Both the position numbers and the translations under genes were made by a program. A stretch of DNA of 64,000 bases from an uncultured Lachnospiraceae bacterium (GTDB taxonomy: Bacteria; Bacillota; Clostridia; Lachnospirales; Lachnospiraceae). The stretch spans positions 70,435-134,434 of the forward strand of contig CAJUGJ010000007.1 in assembly GCA_910586015.1 (NCBI GenBank), given 5' to 3'. Positions 1 through 8,214 of this stretch are shown piece after piece. The notes beneath the pieces are model-generated. The model ran no database searches. It was given only the letters and a program-made list of their open reading frames with translations, and was not told the origin of the DNA. The first letter of the stretch is position 1. Each line of letters opens with the position of its first letter.

Positions 1-2
1 CA

Positions 3-74
3 GCCAAAGGACTCGTTTTAAAAAAGATTCAATATGAAGAAGCAGAACTTAGTTTGGAAAAAAGTCATTTATAA
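3..74 (+). CDS. truA: C-terminal end of tRNA pseudouridine synthase A (partial)
   Basis: The first 72 bases encode the last 23 residues of a protein entering from the left edge. The residues AKGLVLKKIQYEE resemble the C-terminus of TruA, which forms pseudouridine at tRNA positions 38-40 and often precedes rplM-rpsI in Clostridia. Only the tail is visible, so the call rests on a short motif and on gene order. Confidence 0.55.
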   Translation, partial: AKGLVLKKIQYEEAELSLEKSHL

Positions 75-139
75 AATGATTTTTTAGAAGATCAATTAGA
101 ACAATTTTAAAAAAATTTAGAAAATATAAAAAGATACGC

Positions 140-168
140 TTGACACTTGAAAAAGCTTTCGATATAAT
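140..168 (+). promoter_or_regulatory. Consensus sigma-A promoter of rplM-rpsI
   Basis: A perfect TTGACA (140-145) and perfect TATAAT (163-168) are separated by 17 bases. Transcription should begin near 175, leaving a leader of about 95 bases before rplM. Confidence 0.9.
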
Positions 169-174
169 GTTCCA

Positions 175-258
175 AGTGACATGAAACCACAAAATCATTG
201 AGGTTTCAGAGAAAATGAAAATCCATAAAAAGGATTGTTCTATTATATAAAAAGTTAA
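175..258 (+). promoter_or_regulatory. rplM 5' leader, candidate L13 autoregulatory leader
   Basis: Between the promoter and the rplM ribosome-binding site are two small hairpins: GAAACC (183-188) with GGTTTC (202-207), and AATCC (220-224) with GGATT (232-236). Firmicutes commonly carry an autoregulatory L13 leader here. The location fits, but I cannot match the full Rfam consensus by eye. Confidence 0.4.
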
Positions 259-270
259 GGAGGTAAACCA

Positions 271-705
271 ATGAAAAGCTTTATGGCAAGTCCTGCAACA
301 ATTGAAAGAAAATGGTATGTAGTGGATGCGACAGGACATACATTGGGCAGACTCTCTTCGGAGATTGCTAAGGTTTTAAGAGGTAAGAACAAACCAATTT
401 ACACCCCTCATATCGATACAGGGGATTATGTTATTGTTGTAAATGCAGATAAGATTAAAGTAACAGGAAAAAAATTAGATCAAAAAATTTATTATAGTCA
501 CTCCGATTATGTTGGAAGTATGAAGGAAACTACACTTCGTGAATTGATGAAGAAAAAACCAGAGAACGTAATTACACTTGCAGTTAAGGGAATGCTTCCA
601 AAAGGACCATTGGGAAGAAGCATGTTAAATAAACTGCACGTTTATGCAGGAGCAGAACATAATAATGCAGCACAAAAACCAGAACCTTTAGAGATTAAAT
701 ATTAA
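271..705 (+). CDS. rplM: 50S ribosomal protein L13
   Basis: Full-length L13 (144 aa), an early-assembly protein of the large ribosomal subunit. The signature runs KWYVVDATGHTLGRLSSEIA near the N-terminus, then GKNKPIYTPHIDTGDYVIVVNA, and the C-terminal VKGMLPKGPLGRSMLNKLHVYAG. An AAGGAGG ribosome-binding site precedes the ATG. It is the first gene of a two-gene operon with rpsI 20 bases downstream, under the consensus promoter at 140-168. This conserved pairing anchors the left side of the window as core chromosome. Confidence 0.98.
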   Translation: MKSFMASPATIERKWYVVDATGHTLGRLSSEIAKVLRGKNKPIYTPHIDTGDYVIVVNADKIKVTGKKLDQKIYYSHSDYVGSMKETTLRELMKKKPENVITLAVKGMLPKGPLGRSMLNKLHVYAGAEHNNAAQKPEPLEIKY

Positions 706-725
706 TTGGGAAGGAGGAACTAAAA

Positions 726-1118
726 TTGGCTAAAGCAAGATATTATGGAACTGGAAGAAGAAAAAGCAGTGTAGCTAGAGTTTATTTAGTACCGGGAACG
801 GGAAAGATTACAATAAATAAAAGAGATATTGACAATTATTTTGGACTTGAAACCTTAAAATTAATTGTACGTCAGCCATTATCCTTAACAGAAACTGTAG
901 ATAAATTTGATGTTCTTGTAAATGTATGTGGTGGAGGTTTTACTGGTCAGGCAGGAGCAATTCGTCATGGAATTTCAAGAGCATTACTTCAGGCAGACGC
1001 AGATTATCGTCCAGCTTTAAAGAAGGCTGGATTCTTAACCAGAGATCCAAGAATGAAGGAAAGAAAGAAATACGGCTTAAAAGCAGCACGTCGTGCTCCG
1101 CAGTTCAGCAAGAGATAA
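726..1118 (+). CDS. rpsI: 30S ribosomal protein S9
   Basis: Complete S9 (130 aa) starting at TTG (726) just after GGAAGGAGGAAC. S9 sits in the small-subunit head and its C-terminal tail reaches the P-site tRNA. The conserved YYGTGRRKSSVARVYL start, the GGGFTGQAGAIRHGISRAL core and the invariant C-terminal QFSKR are all present. It is cotranscribed with rplM and followed by a strong terminator at 1171-1210. A diverged copy of its last 15 codons appears inverted at 3949-3994. Confidence 0.98.
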   Translation: MAKARYYGTGRRKSSVARVYLVPGTGKITINKRDIDNYFGLETLKLIVRQPLSLTETVDKFDVLVNVCGGGFTGQAGAIRHGISRALLQADADYRPALKKAGFLTRDPRMKERKKYGLKAARRAPQFSKR

Positions 1119-1170
1119 TCTTTCTAGTATTAACAAGATTTTCATAAGAATGTTTTTTAGATTTGGGCTG

Positions 1171-1210
1171 ATGCGGTATGGCGTTTTATATGCTATACCG
1201 CATTTTCTTT
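1171..1210 (+). terminator. Rho-independent terminator of rplM-rpsI
   Basis: Twelve-bp stem ATGCGGTATGGC / GCTATACCGCAT (one G-U pair) at 1171-1182 and 1192-1203, followed by TTTTCTTT. It overlaps the 3' end of the convergent restriction-enzyme remnant. Confidence 0.9.
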
Positions 1211-2830
1211 ATAACCAATTTAATACCTTATTTTTAATCTTTGTATACCATTCATTTTCATCGTTTGCTATTTTTGCTTGTCTTAATGAATATTCAAAAA
1301 TTTCCCTTAATTGTTTTGAATTAGGAATATAGCTTGCTCTATATGCTTGTTCTATCATATTAATAAATACATCTAATTCTAAGGGTACAATAATTGATTG
1401 TCCACCATAAAATACAATATTTGTTTTATGTAATGTATAAAAGTATGCAATACAGAATTCATTAATCTTTGGAGCAATAAATAGACAATATGCCTCTTTT
1501 CCAGTTTCCTTTTTCAACTTAGCAAGATGCCTTGAGACAGATTCTCCCTCCATCTCATATTGTTTTTGTCCAGACTGCATTGTAACTTCTACGGTCAATC
1601 CAAAATCAGTATAATAACAGATAATATCTGCTATATTTCCTTGTGCAGTTGACATTGGTTGACCTTTATCGTCCAATTTTAAATTTGCTTTTATATTACC
1701 ACCATCAAGCATAGTCATAGCTCGCCATGTATTCCATTCTAACATCAAAGGTGCATCATATAATAAATTTGACTTAATGTCATTAAATGTTGTTATTATA
1801 TCATTATAATTTTTGTATTCCTTTAAGTCTTTTATTTGTTGTCAGTTGTCTTTTCTACTAAATCTTTTGATAATCCTATAATCTCTGAAACTTGTTTAAG
1901 TAATCGTGTTCTATCATCAGAGTATAATATTGGTAGTGATATATCAAATAAATATTCTTTATATCTTTTTTCATCATCTATAAATATCGGTTTTCTATCT
2001 ACATTATTTAAAAAAAATTCAACTTCTTTTTTCTTTTCAGGCATTATAGAAAGTGAATGTCCCTTTTGAGATATTTCGACCATGCCAGTTGCACGTAAAT
2101 ATCTAAAACATGCGTCTGTATAATCCCGTAAATTACTCACCTTAGTTCTAACAAACTTGTCTAATGACTTGTCTTTAGATTCTCTTGTTTTTGTATTCCC
2201 CTTATTAATAGTATCTTCAAATATGTTTTCTATTTCTTTACGAAAATATTCACCTCTAAATACTTTATAACTTGCTTTTGAATAGGCTTTCATTCTTCTA
2301 AATTGCTTGATTTTATCTACAATTTCATTAAATTTTGAATAATGTGTTAGTTGCATACCAAATATCATTAATTCATCAAAACTTACTGTTCCCAATTTAT
2401 AAATTAATCGAAATATCTCTAAATATGGTTTTACTTCAAATATTCCTTCAAATTGTTCAGATTCTTTATGATATGGAGAAGGTAATTGAAATTTTAATAA
2501 TTGTCTTAATAAAACTTCTTCTGTTCTTTTTCCACTAATAAATCTTTTGCCTGGCTGTGTCAAACTGATTGTCGGTTTTAAATCAACAAATCCTAAAGCC
2601 TTTGGAGCACGATTAATACGATCTCTTGCACTAAATGCCATTTCTTTTGCAGAACCTTGCCCTTGAAAATCTTTTCCTTTGACTAAATTTTTCATAAACT
2701 CTATTTGCGAGTCTGTATTCCATATTTTTCCTTAGAAATATTTTCCAAGAAACTCTATTTCAGGAATCATTTTTAATGGTGTTCTAGGCGATGTTGTAAA
2801 AAATAAGGTTTTACTTTTTAGATATGCCAT
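1209..2830 (-). pseudogene. AlwI-type restriction endonuclease, broken by a nonsense codon and a frameshift
   Basis: Reading leftward from ATG 2830, the frame gives MAYLKSKTLFFTTSPRTPLK, stops at TAA (codon 33; 2732-2734) and continues in the same frame as the 287-aa stretch 2695-1832 (FSARDRINRAPKALGFVDLK). Near 1835-1850 the frame shifts, and the C-terminal part continues to 1209. This includes DAPLMLEWNTWRAM and the nuclease-like DFGLTVEVTMQSG. The pieces together match the AlwI family (Pfam RE_AlwI, cleaving near GGATC), about 540 aa in all. The gene starts 13 bases after the methyltransferase gene ends, in the same direction, as a classic R-M pair. With two lesions it should be inactive. 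Confidence 0.85.
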
Positions 2831-2843
2831 ATAATTCTCCAAT

Positions 2844-3695
2844 CTAATAGTTTGTTACAATAATATGTTTTGCATCTGCTTTAAATCTATTCCTTATATT
2901 TACAGAATAAAATTTATCATATTCTTCAACAATAAATTTATTATACAATTCCTCTGTTAAGGGAGTTTTTCCAATTACTAATAATGCTTTACTAGAAAGA
3001 TTTTTAAAATCATTAGCTAATCTTCTATGTTCATCTTCTCCAAATCCTTCTTTATAATTTTCATTTCCATAATCACTAAACACACAATCATATGGTGGAT
3101 CTAAAAAAATAAAATCTCCATCTTTTGTCATATCAAATATTTTTGAATAATCATAATTATAAATTTCTGTTCTCTGTAAAAGCTTAAAATGTTCATCTGT
3201 TATAAGTTTAGTATTAAAATTTTTATATCTACCAAAAGGAACATTATATTTTCCCTCTGCATTATATCTTATCATTCCTGAATATGCTGTTTTATTTATA
3301 AAAAAGTATATTACAGAATCAAGATATTGTGTATTTATTTTATGATTAAAAGCATCTCTCATTAAATAATATAATGCCTCATTTTTGTTTTCAATACGTT
3401 TATCAGGATTTTTTACTTTTAATTTCTCATATGCTTTTTGATTTTCTTCATACTCTTTTTATAATTTATCTAATTGTATTCTTGCTTCTGGATATTTCTG
3501 CTGCATTTCTTTATAAAAACTATATAACTTATAATTAATATCATTTATAATGGATTTTTTTGGTTGAAGATAGAAATATAATGCACCTCCACCTAAAAAA
3601 GGTTCTATATATCTCATATATTCTTTTGGCATATTATTTATAAAATGAACTATTTCTTTTGATTTTCCACCTCTGTATTTAAGCATTGGATTCAT
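2844..3695 (-). pseudogene. DNA adenine methyltransferase (D12/Dam class) interrupted by one TAA codon
   Basis: Start chosen at 3695 (MNPMLKYRGGKS) because AAAGGAGGAATATTT lies just upstream. Motif I is FLGGGALYFYL and motif IV is FLDPPYDCVF, typical of D12-class N6-adenine methyltransferases. After LDKL an in-frame TAA (3459-3461) interrupts the frame, and the same frame then continues KEYEENQKAYEKLK without any shift to the natural stop at 2844. The total would be 283 codons, the family's normal length. A single C-to-T change in a CAA codon would explain the stop. Both R and M genes are therefore damaged, consistent with a decaying immigrant R-M system. Confidence 0.85.
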
Positions 3696-3904
3696 AAATA
3701 TTCCTCCTTTAAATGTAAAAAATACATCCAATTATATTATACTATAAACCACAAATTCTTTCTATCCGAAATATAAATATTTTAGTTAAATTAGATAAAA
3801 TATAATACCTTATAATTCGCTTTTAGAATGTTTTGAAATAACTTAAAATCGTATGATATCAGTTATTGTTAAGTTATTGTTCTATTTATAAAAATATAAA
3901 GAAA
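3696..3904. other. AT-rich intergenic stretch with no recognised gene
   Basis: Upstream of the methyltransferase there is a TATAAT-like hexamer on the minus strand near 3733-3745 that may serve the R-M pair. From about 3760 to 3900 I see only AT-rich sequence with stops in all frames. Confidence 0.4.
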
Positions 3905-3940
3905 AGCCCTTGAAATTTCAATATTTCAAGGGTTTTTCTA
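3905..3940. terminator. Bidirectional hairpin terminator
   Basis: Ten-bp stem CCCTTGAAAT (3907-3916) / ATTTCAAGGG (3923-3932) with U-rich runs on both sides. On the minus strand it ends the operon 5484-4102 and follows the S9-like tail. Confidence 0.8.
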
Positions 3941-3948
3941 ATTTTATT

Positions 3949-3994
3949 ATTATTTCTTTGAGAACTGAAGCGCACGATATGCTGCTTTTAAGTC
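3949..3994 (-). other. Inverted fragment resembling the last 15 codons of rpsI
   Basis: Read on the minus strand this segment encodes DLKAAYRALQFSKK then TAA, against GLKAARRAPQFSKR then TAA in the native rpsI. By eye, 36 of 46 bases match in the same codon phase. Sequence upstream of it does not resemble S9. It may be a leftover 3'-end replacement segment of an integrative element, or part of an unrelated gene tail. Similarity is visible; the origin is inferred. Confidence 0.45.
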
Positions 3995-4101
3995 ATATTA
4001 GTAAGATGCTTCTTTCTCGCTTATGATAAAATAGTATTTTGAAAAACTGTGTTCGAGTGTATTCCTATCCATTGAGATATTTGTTCGAAGTCAATATGAT
4101 C

Positions 4102-4545
4102 TTACAGTGCATTTATCATGTTCTGGATGGAAACACATACTTCATCTAAATCAACTTGGTCAGATACTACATGAATGTTATGCGTTTTATTATCGAAACA
4201 TCCGTGTTTTCTTTCCAGCATAACTGCTACAGGGACAGGAAGATTACCCCTCATTCGTTTAGCAAATCTTTCCTTAATTATATCCAAATCCGCTGTGACA
4301 AGAACCCTAAAAGCTTTTTCCGGCAACAGTGGCAAATGCTCTTTTTCAGAAATTACATAGATAATGTGTTCACCAGAAACAGCCTCATCCAGTTTCTTCT
4401 GAAAGAGTTTTTTTGCGATAGCTTCATTTTTTGCAAGACGCAAGTAATCTTTGCCTGTGTAAACTTCTGCATTAAGCAAACATTTCAGCTTATCCGCAAG
4501 GGTGGACTTACCCGTGCAGCTTTCACCAATCACTCCAATAACCAT
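4102..4545 (-). CDS. P-loop nucleotide kinase-like protein
   Basis: A 147-aa protein starting at MVIGVIGESCTGKSTLADKL, with a Walker A motif GESCTGKS in the first 15 residues. The start at 4545 is chosen because TAGGAG precedes it, and that ribosome-binding site is built into the stop codon of the upstream regulator. The size and fold resemble small adenylate/cytidylate-kinase-like P-loop proteins, including a central RFAKRMRG lid-like segment. The substrate is unknown. It is the third gene of an operon with an unknown small protein and an ArsR-type regulator, suggesting the regulator controls it. Confidence 0.75.
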   Translation of the reverse strand: MVIGVIGESCTGKSTLADKLKCLLNAEVYTGKDYLRLAKNEAIAKKLFQKKLDEAVSGEHIIYVISEKEHLPLLPEKAFRVLVTADLDIIKERFAKRMRGNLPVPVAVMLERKHGCFDNKTHNIHVVSDQVDLDEVCVSIQNMINAL

Positions 4546-4555
4546 TTCATTTCTC

Positions 4556-5116
4556 CTAACATTCTGACTTAACACGCCAATATCCTTTTGTATCACGTTC
4601 CAAAAGCCGTTCGCCGATCATATCTCTACGAATTGTGCAGAAATCATCATGAAAATCTGCAATAATAATATTTACCTCCCGTTCGGAGTAGATACGGTCA
4701 AATTCAAATGCTTGGGCAATGACCTCTAGAACAATACGCTCCTTTTTTTTCTGGGAAGGGATAGTCTTCAGTTTACCATATTCAAAGAATGTGTTAATCA
4801 CTTTTTGATAGTATTCTGCATCCCTTCGGGCTTGAACTTCTGCTTCGTCAGACTTCTCTTGTAGAATTTCTAATATGCTTGTTTCAAAAATTTCCTTTTT
4901 GAGAGAGTACATCATGTAATACTGACTTTTATAAGAAGTAACTGCTCCAGCATCTGCCAACTTTTTAAGATGAAAAGACACTGTAGATGCTGTAATACTC
5001 AACCGTTCAGCCAGTCGTTCTACATACATATCCTCGATTGCAAGTGACTTTAAAATCTGTAACCGAGACTTATCAGACAAGCACTTAAACAGGTGTATTG
5101 CCTCTGCCTCTGTCAT
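4556..5116 (-). CDS. ArsR-family regulator with C-terminal DUF2087 domain
   Basis: The 186-aa protein begins MTEAEAIHLFKCLSDKSRLQ. The ATG overlaps the stop of the upstream gene (ATGA), and GGGAGGAAGAAG precedes it. Residues 1-80 form a winged helix-turn-helix of the ArsR type (LAERLSITASTVSFHLKKLADAGAV). The C-terminal third (RIVLEVIAQAFEFDRIYSEREVN) matches DUF2087, usually found behind such HTH domains. No cysteine or histidine metal-binding pattern of the SmtB/CadC type is seen, so the ligand may not be a metal. It probably represses its own operon through the dyad at 5592-5629. Confidence 0.85.
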   Translation of the reverse strand: MTEAEAIHLFKCLSDKSRLQILKSLAIEDMYVERLAERLSITASTVSFHLKKLADAGAVTSYKSQYYMMYSLKKEIFETSILEILQEKSDEAEVQARRDAEYYQKVINTFFEYGKLKTIPSQKKKERIVLEVIAQAFEFDRIYSEREVNIIIADFHDDFCTIRRDMIGERLLERDTKGYWRVKSEC

Positions 5117-5484
5117 TCTTCTTCCTCCCAAATCGTTATAAACATTTGCTTTATCTCGCTAACAGTGTCAAGTTTGATTTGCTCAATCTGCATTTTGACC
5201 GTATTGTCATGTTGTTTGGCTGTATTGTAAGCGATTACCCAATTTGAAGGAATCTGTTCGATTTTAAGTATGAAAAAGCGTTTTATTGCTTCAAAGTCAC
5301 CCTTGCTGTTCTTAACCGCAACAGAAAATATTGTACGGAAAATATCATAAACGTTTGCTTTTACCTTTTCAAAGTTAGCCTCATCCATACGCTCATCGGT
5401 TAGCAAGTTTTTATTACACTGTTTACATAATGAAATTTGTTTATCAAAATAACTGTTTAGATTCAATATTTTTTGCTCAATCAT
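5113..5484 (-). CDS. Unknown small protein, first main gene of the ArsR/DUF2087 operon
   Basis: A 123-aa predominantly helical, charged protein without signal peptide or membrane segment. It contains a CKQC motif near residues 20-23 (SLCKQCNKN), which could be a redox or metal site. Its last bases overlap the ATG of the regulator by 4 nt, indicating translational coupling. I do not recognise the family. Being the first full gene of the autoregulated operon, it may sense or act on the same signal as the regulator. Confidence 0.7.
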   Translation of the reverse strand: MIEQKILNLNSYFDKQISLCKQCNKNLLTDERMDEANFEKVKANVYDIFRTIFSVAVKNSKGDFEAIKRFFILKIEQIPSNWVIAYNTAKQHDNTVKMQIEQIKLDTVSEIKQMFITIWEEEE

Positions 5485-5517
5485 ACAATAACCTCAATAT
5501 CTTTATATCAAATAAAA

Positions 5518-5568
5518 TCAATATGATCCAGTTGCTTTTACAATTTTATATATTGTCTTTTTGCCCAT
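5518..5568 (-). CDS. Putative 16-residue leader peptide
   Basis: ATG at 5568, preceded by GTTGGAGGATCAATC, opens a 16-codon frame MGKKTIYKIVKATGSY ending in TGA at 5518-5520. It lies between the operator-promoter and the 123-aa gene on the same strand. The very good ribosome-binding site argues that it is translated. Its function is unknown; it could be a regulatory leader or a small basic peptide. Confidence 0.5.
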   Translation of the reverse strand: MGKKTIYKIVKATGSY

Positions 5569-5591
5569 GATTGATCCTCCAACTTAGCACT

Positions 5592-5629
5592 ATATTGATT
5601 TTACTATTTTCTATTCAAAAAATCAATAT
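5592..5629 (-). promoter_or_regulatory. Promoter embedded in an 11-bp inverted repeat (probable ArsR operator)
   Basis: On the minus strand TTGATT (5626-5621), a 17-base spacer and TAAAAT (5603-5598) form a promoter. Both hexamers lie inside the arms of a perfect dyad, ATATTGATTTT (5592-5602) and AAAATCAATAT (5619-5629). A third arm copy occurs at 5514-5524. Binding of a dimer would block RNA polymerase, so autorepression by the downstream ArsR/DUF2087 protein is inferred. Confidence 0.75.
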
Positions 5630-5710
5630 CTATTTTGATATTTATAAAAATAAATTGACTTTTTTATCTGCGACATATATTGTTTGTTTGCAAGATCGGA
5701 AACAATAAAA

Positions 5711-5741
5711 AAGGATACCTTTTTGTGAAAAAGGTATCCTT
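5711..5741 (-). terminator. Terminator of the chemoreceptor gene
   Basis: Fourteen-bp perfect stem AAGGATACCTTTTT / AAAAAGGTATCCTT with a 3-base loop. On the minus strand it is followed by a run of T. Confidence 0.9.
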
Positions 5742-5859
5742 AGTCTGTAAGCAATATTCAATTTTGGATGGTTATATTATCTGTTGCTGTCCACAAAGTC
5801 TTGATTTTACTTAGTTTCATCAACCATTCTTATCAAAGCCTTGTATTTAAGGAGATTTT

Positions 5860-7827
5860 CTATGCGTCTAATCTAAATCTTCCCACTAATTCTTTTAAAT
5901 CCTGTGCTAGTTTCGATAATTCTTCACTGGAAGATGCACTTGTTTCTGCCATATTAGAGTTTTGTTGTACAATATCTGATATTTGATCGATTGCAGTGGA
6001 AATTTGAAGCATAGATTCTTTTTGACTTGCGGAAGCCTCATATATATTTTCTACAATATCTGCTGCCACTTTAGCTTTATCTACGGATGTTTCTAGCATC
6101 TGTGCTGTTTTATTCGCAACATTCATTCCTCTTTCTACTGCTTCCAAAGATTTTTCTATCAAATTTTTTGAACTTTGTGAGGCTTTCGCACTTTCCCCTG
6201 CCAAATTTCCAACTTGACTTGCTACAACAGCAAATCCCTTTCCTGCTTCTCCTGCTCTCGCAGCTTCTATAGAGGCATTTAAAGAAAGGAGATTTGTTTG
6301 AGCAGCAATATCTTCAATCGTATCAATAATCTTTCTGATTTCATCTGAACTATGACTGATATCATTCATAGCCTGAACCATTAGTTTCATTTGTTTATTA
6401 CTCAATTCAATATCTTTTCCGACTTCTGTTGTCTTTTCATTTGCCTGTTTTGCATAGTTTGTATTATTTTCGATCTGTTCATTTACATCACTAACAGTTG
6501 CCACTAATTCTTCTACAGCAGCAGACTGTTCAACTGCACCCTGTAATAGATTTTGTGCGCCGTCAGAAACTTGTTTTGAACTAGTTGCCACATGTTCTGC
6601 ATTATTTCCAATTTTTCTCATGCTGTTTGCTAAAGATTCAATAATCTTTTTCATAGAATCTTCTAATGTTTTAAAATCACCTATATAATTCTGTGTCACC
6701 TTAATATTTATGTTACCCTCTGCCAATTCCTGCAAATGATAAGAAATATCACTTATATTCATATTTAAATTCTCAATCATAGCCGACATAGCATCTCTTA
6801 ATATTGCAGTTTCATCTTGTGTGTTTAACTCTGGGATACTTGTATGTAAATCTCCCTGTGAAAGAAGAACAAGTCGATCTGCACATTTTTTAATTGCCTG
6901 TGCAATTTGACTAGACATAGGAATAGTAACTAGAACAATAATAATAGCGATTACAATAGAAATTAGAATATTAAATATAATAGCCTGTATCATATTTCCA
7001 GTAAATTCGGACTGCAAAACAGAAATTCCTATACTCCATCCACTACTATTTGGAATTGAGGTATATGCCATATATTTTTTTGTTCCTTCATAAATATATT
7101 TTTTCACACCCTCGTTTCCAGCTACCATATCTGCTTCTATTTTTGCTAATTCTGTTAATTCTTTATTTGTTTTAGCTTCTTCTTGAATATTATATTTATT
7201 TAAAACAAATTGGTAATCTGGATATGCGATAGCATCACCATTTTTATTTAAAATAGTTGCTGTTCCATGCTCTCCTACTTTAATTTCTGCTACTACATTA
7301 CTTAAAGATGAAGCATCTTTACAGAAAAAAACTACACCTTCAAATGAACCATCTACTATAATAGGAGCTGCTAATATAATAATTGCGCTGTCTTTTCCTG
7401 TAATAATAGGATCAGAAACATAACTTTTCTTGTTCGTCTTACAGAATTGAAAATAGGCTGACTTAGAAAGATCGGTTCCATTTTCGCTAGTAAAACCATC
7501 TTTATCTGTCATACCATACTGTATAAATCCCTGAATTTCTGCTTCATCTTTTAATTCTGCGAATCTCTGTTCTATTGGTATTGAAATATCGGAAATAATA
7601 GGATTTTGAGAGAGCATATAAATAAGACGTTTATCTCCATCAATTTCTGCTTGTATTCTACCAGAGGCAATTTTTACTACTTCTGCCATAGTATCTTTTA
7701 ATGTACTAATTGTTGTTTTATAGTTGAGAAAAGAAGATACGATTAATGTTACAGTAGTAATTATAAAAATCACAAATATTATTATCATAATCAGTTTTGT
7801 TTTAATACTATTTTTCCAGTTTTTCAT
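5860..7827 (-). CDS. Methyl-accepting chemotaxis protein with extracellular Cache-type sensor
   Basis: A 655-aa transmembrane chemoreceptor. TM1 spans about residues 12-33, an extracellular dCache-like sensor runs to about 280, TM2 is about 283-305, and a HAMP linker follows. The cytoplasmic hairpin carries the conserved tip IAAQTNLLSLNASIEAARAG and the adjacent EAGKGFAVVASQV, which bind CheW/CheA. The ATG is preceded by AAAAGGAG. It is monocistronic, with its own promoter about 225 bases upstream and a strong terminator. The ligand cannot be deduced; Cache sensors often bind amino or organic acids. Confidence 0.95.
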   Translation of the reverse strand: MKNWKNSIKTKLIMIIIFVIFIITTVTLIVSSFLNYKTTISTLKDTMAEVVKIASGRIQAEIDGDKRLIYMLSQNPIISDISIPIEQRFAELKDEAEIQGFIQYGMTDKDGFTSENGTDLSKSAYFQFCKTNKKSYVSDPIITGKDSAIIILAAPIIVDGSFEGVVFFCKDASSLSNVVAEIKVGEHGTATILNKNGDAIAYPDYQFVLNKYNIQEEAKTNKELTELAKIEADMVAGNEGVKKYIYEGTKKYMAYTSIPNSSGWSIGISVLQSEFTGNMIQAIIFNILISIVIAIIIVLVTIPMSSQIAQAIKKCADRLVLLSQGDLHTSIPELNTQDETAILRDAMSAMIENLNMNISDISYHLQELAEGNINIKVTQNYIGDFKTLEDSMKKIIESLANSMRKIGNNAEHVATSSKQVSDGAQNLLQGAVEQSAAVEELVATVSDVNEQIENNTNYAKQANEKTTEVGKDIELSNKQMKLMVQAMNDISHSSDEIRKIIDTIEDIAAQTNLLSLNASIEAARAGEAGKGFAVVASQVGNLAGESAKASQSSKNLIEKSLEAVERGMNVANKTAQMLETSVDKAKVAADIVENIYEASASQKESMLQISTAIDQISDIVQQNSNMAETSASSSEELSKLAQDLKELVGRFRLDA

Positions 7828-8087
7828 AAAATTTCTCCTTTTTACTTACAATAAAATATTCAAAGCAATTTTAAATATTTTATTACTAAAGTGATAAGAT
7901 TGTTAAAAATAGACTCTGCCTTTTAGTAGAATTCTTATATATATATGATTTCTATTACGATCACCTCACCTATTATTCGGTGTTTTAATATGTATTTTCA
8001 CCGACTAAAAAAAATTAGTTATAAATAAAACCTATTTTTTCGTTGTTTTATTGTTTATATTATAACATAAAAGCTATAACTTTACAA
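7828..8087 (-). promoter_or_regulatory. Promoter and long leader of the chemoreceptor gene
   Basis: On the minus strand TTGTAA (8087-8082), 17 bases, TATAAT (8064-8059) would give a leader of about 225 bases. The leader contains a CGGTG/CACCG hairpin (about 7978-8010). I could not assign it to a known riboswitch class. The remainder up to 8214 is AT-rich without genes. Confidence 0.55.
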
Positions 8088-8214
8088 CTTCTATAAAGAG
8101 ATAGACTTTTTGATAACTTTTATATCAGCATAGTATTCTTTTAAACGAATAGATAATAATTGATCTAGTTTAAGTATAATGTTATACTATATTTATTAGT
8201 GATGGAGGAATAAA

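Noticed and set aside
2732..3461. TAA codons read as glutamine (stop recoding) in the R-M genes
   Set aside because: TAA ends many intact genes in this window, for example rplM, rpsI and luxS, and the endonuclease also has a frameshift. Decay is simpler.
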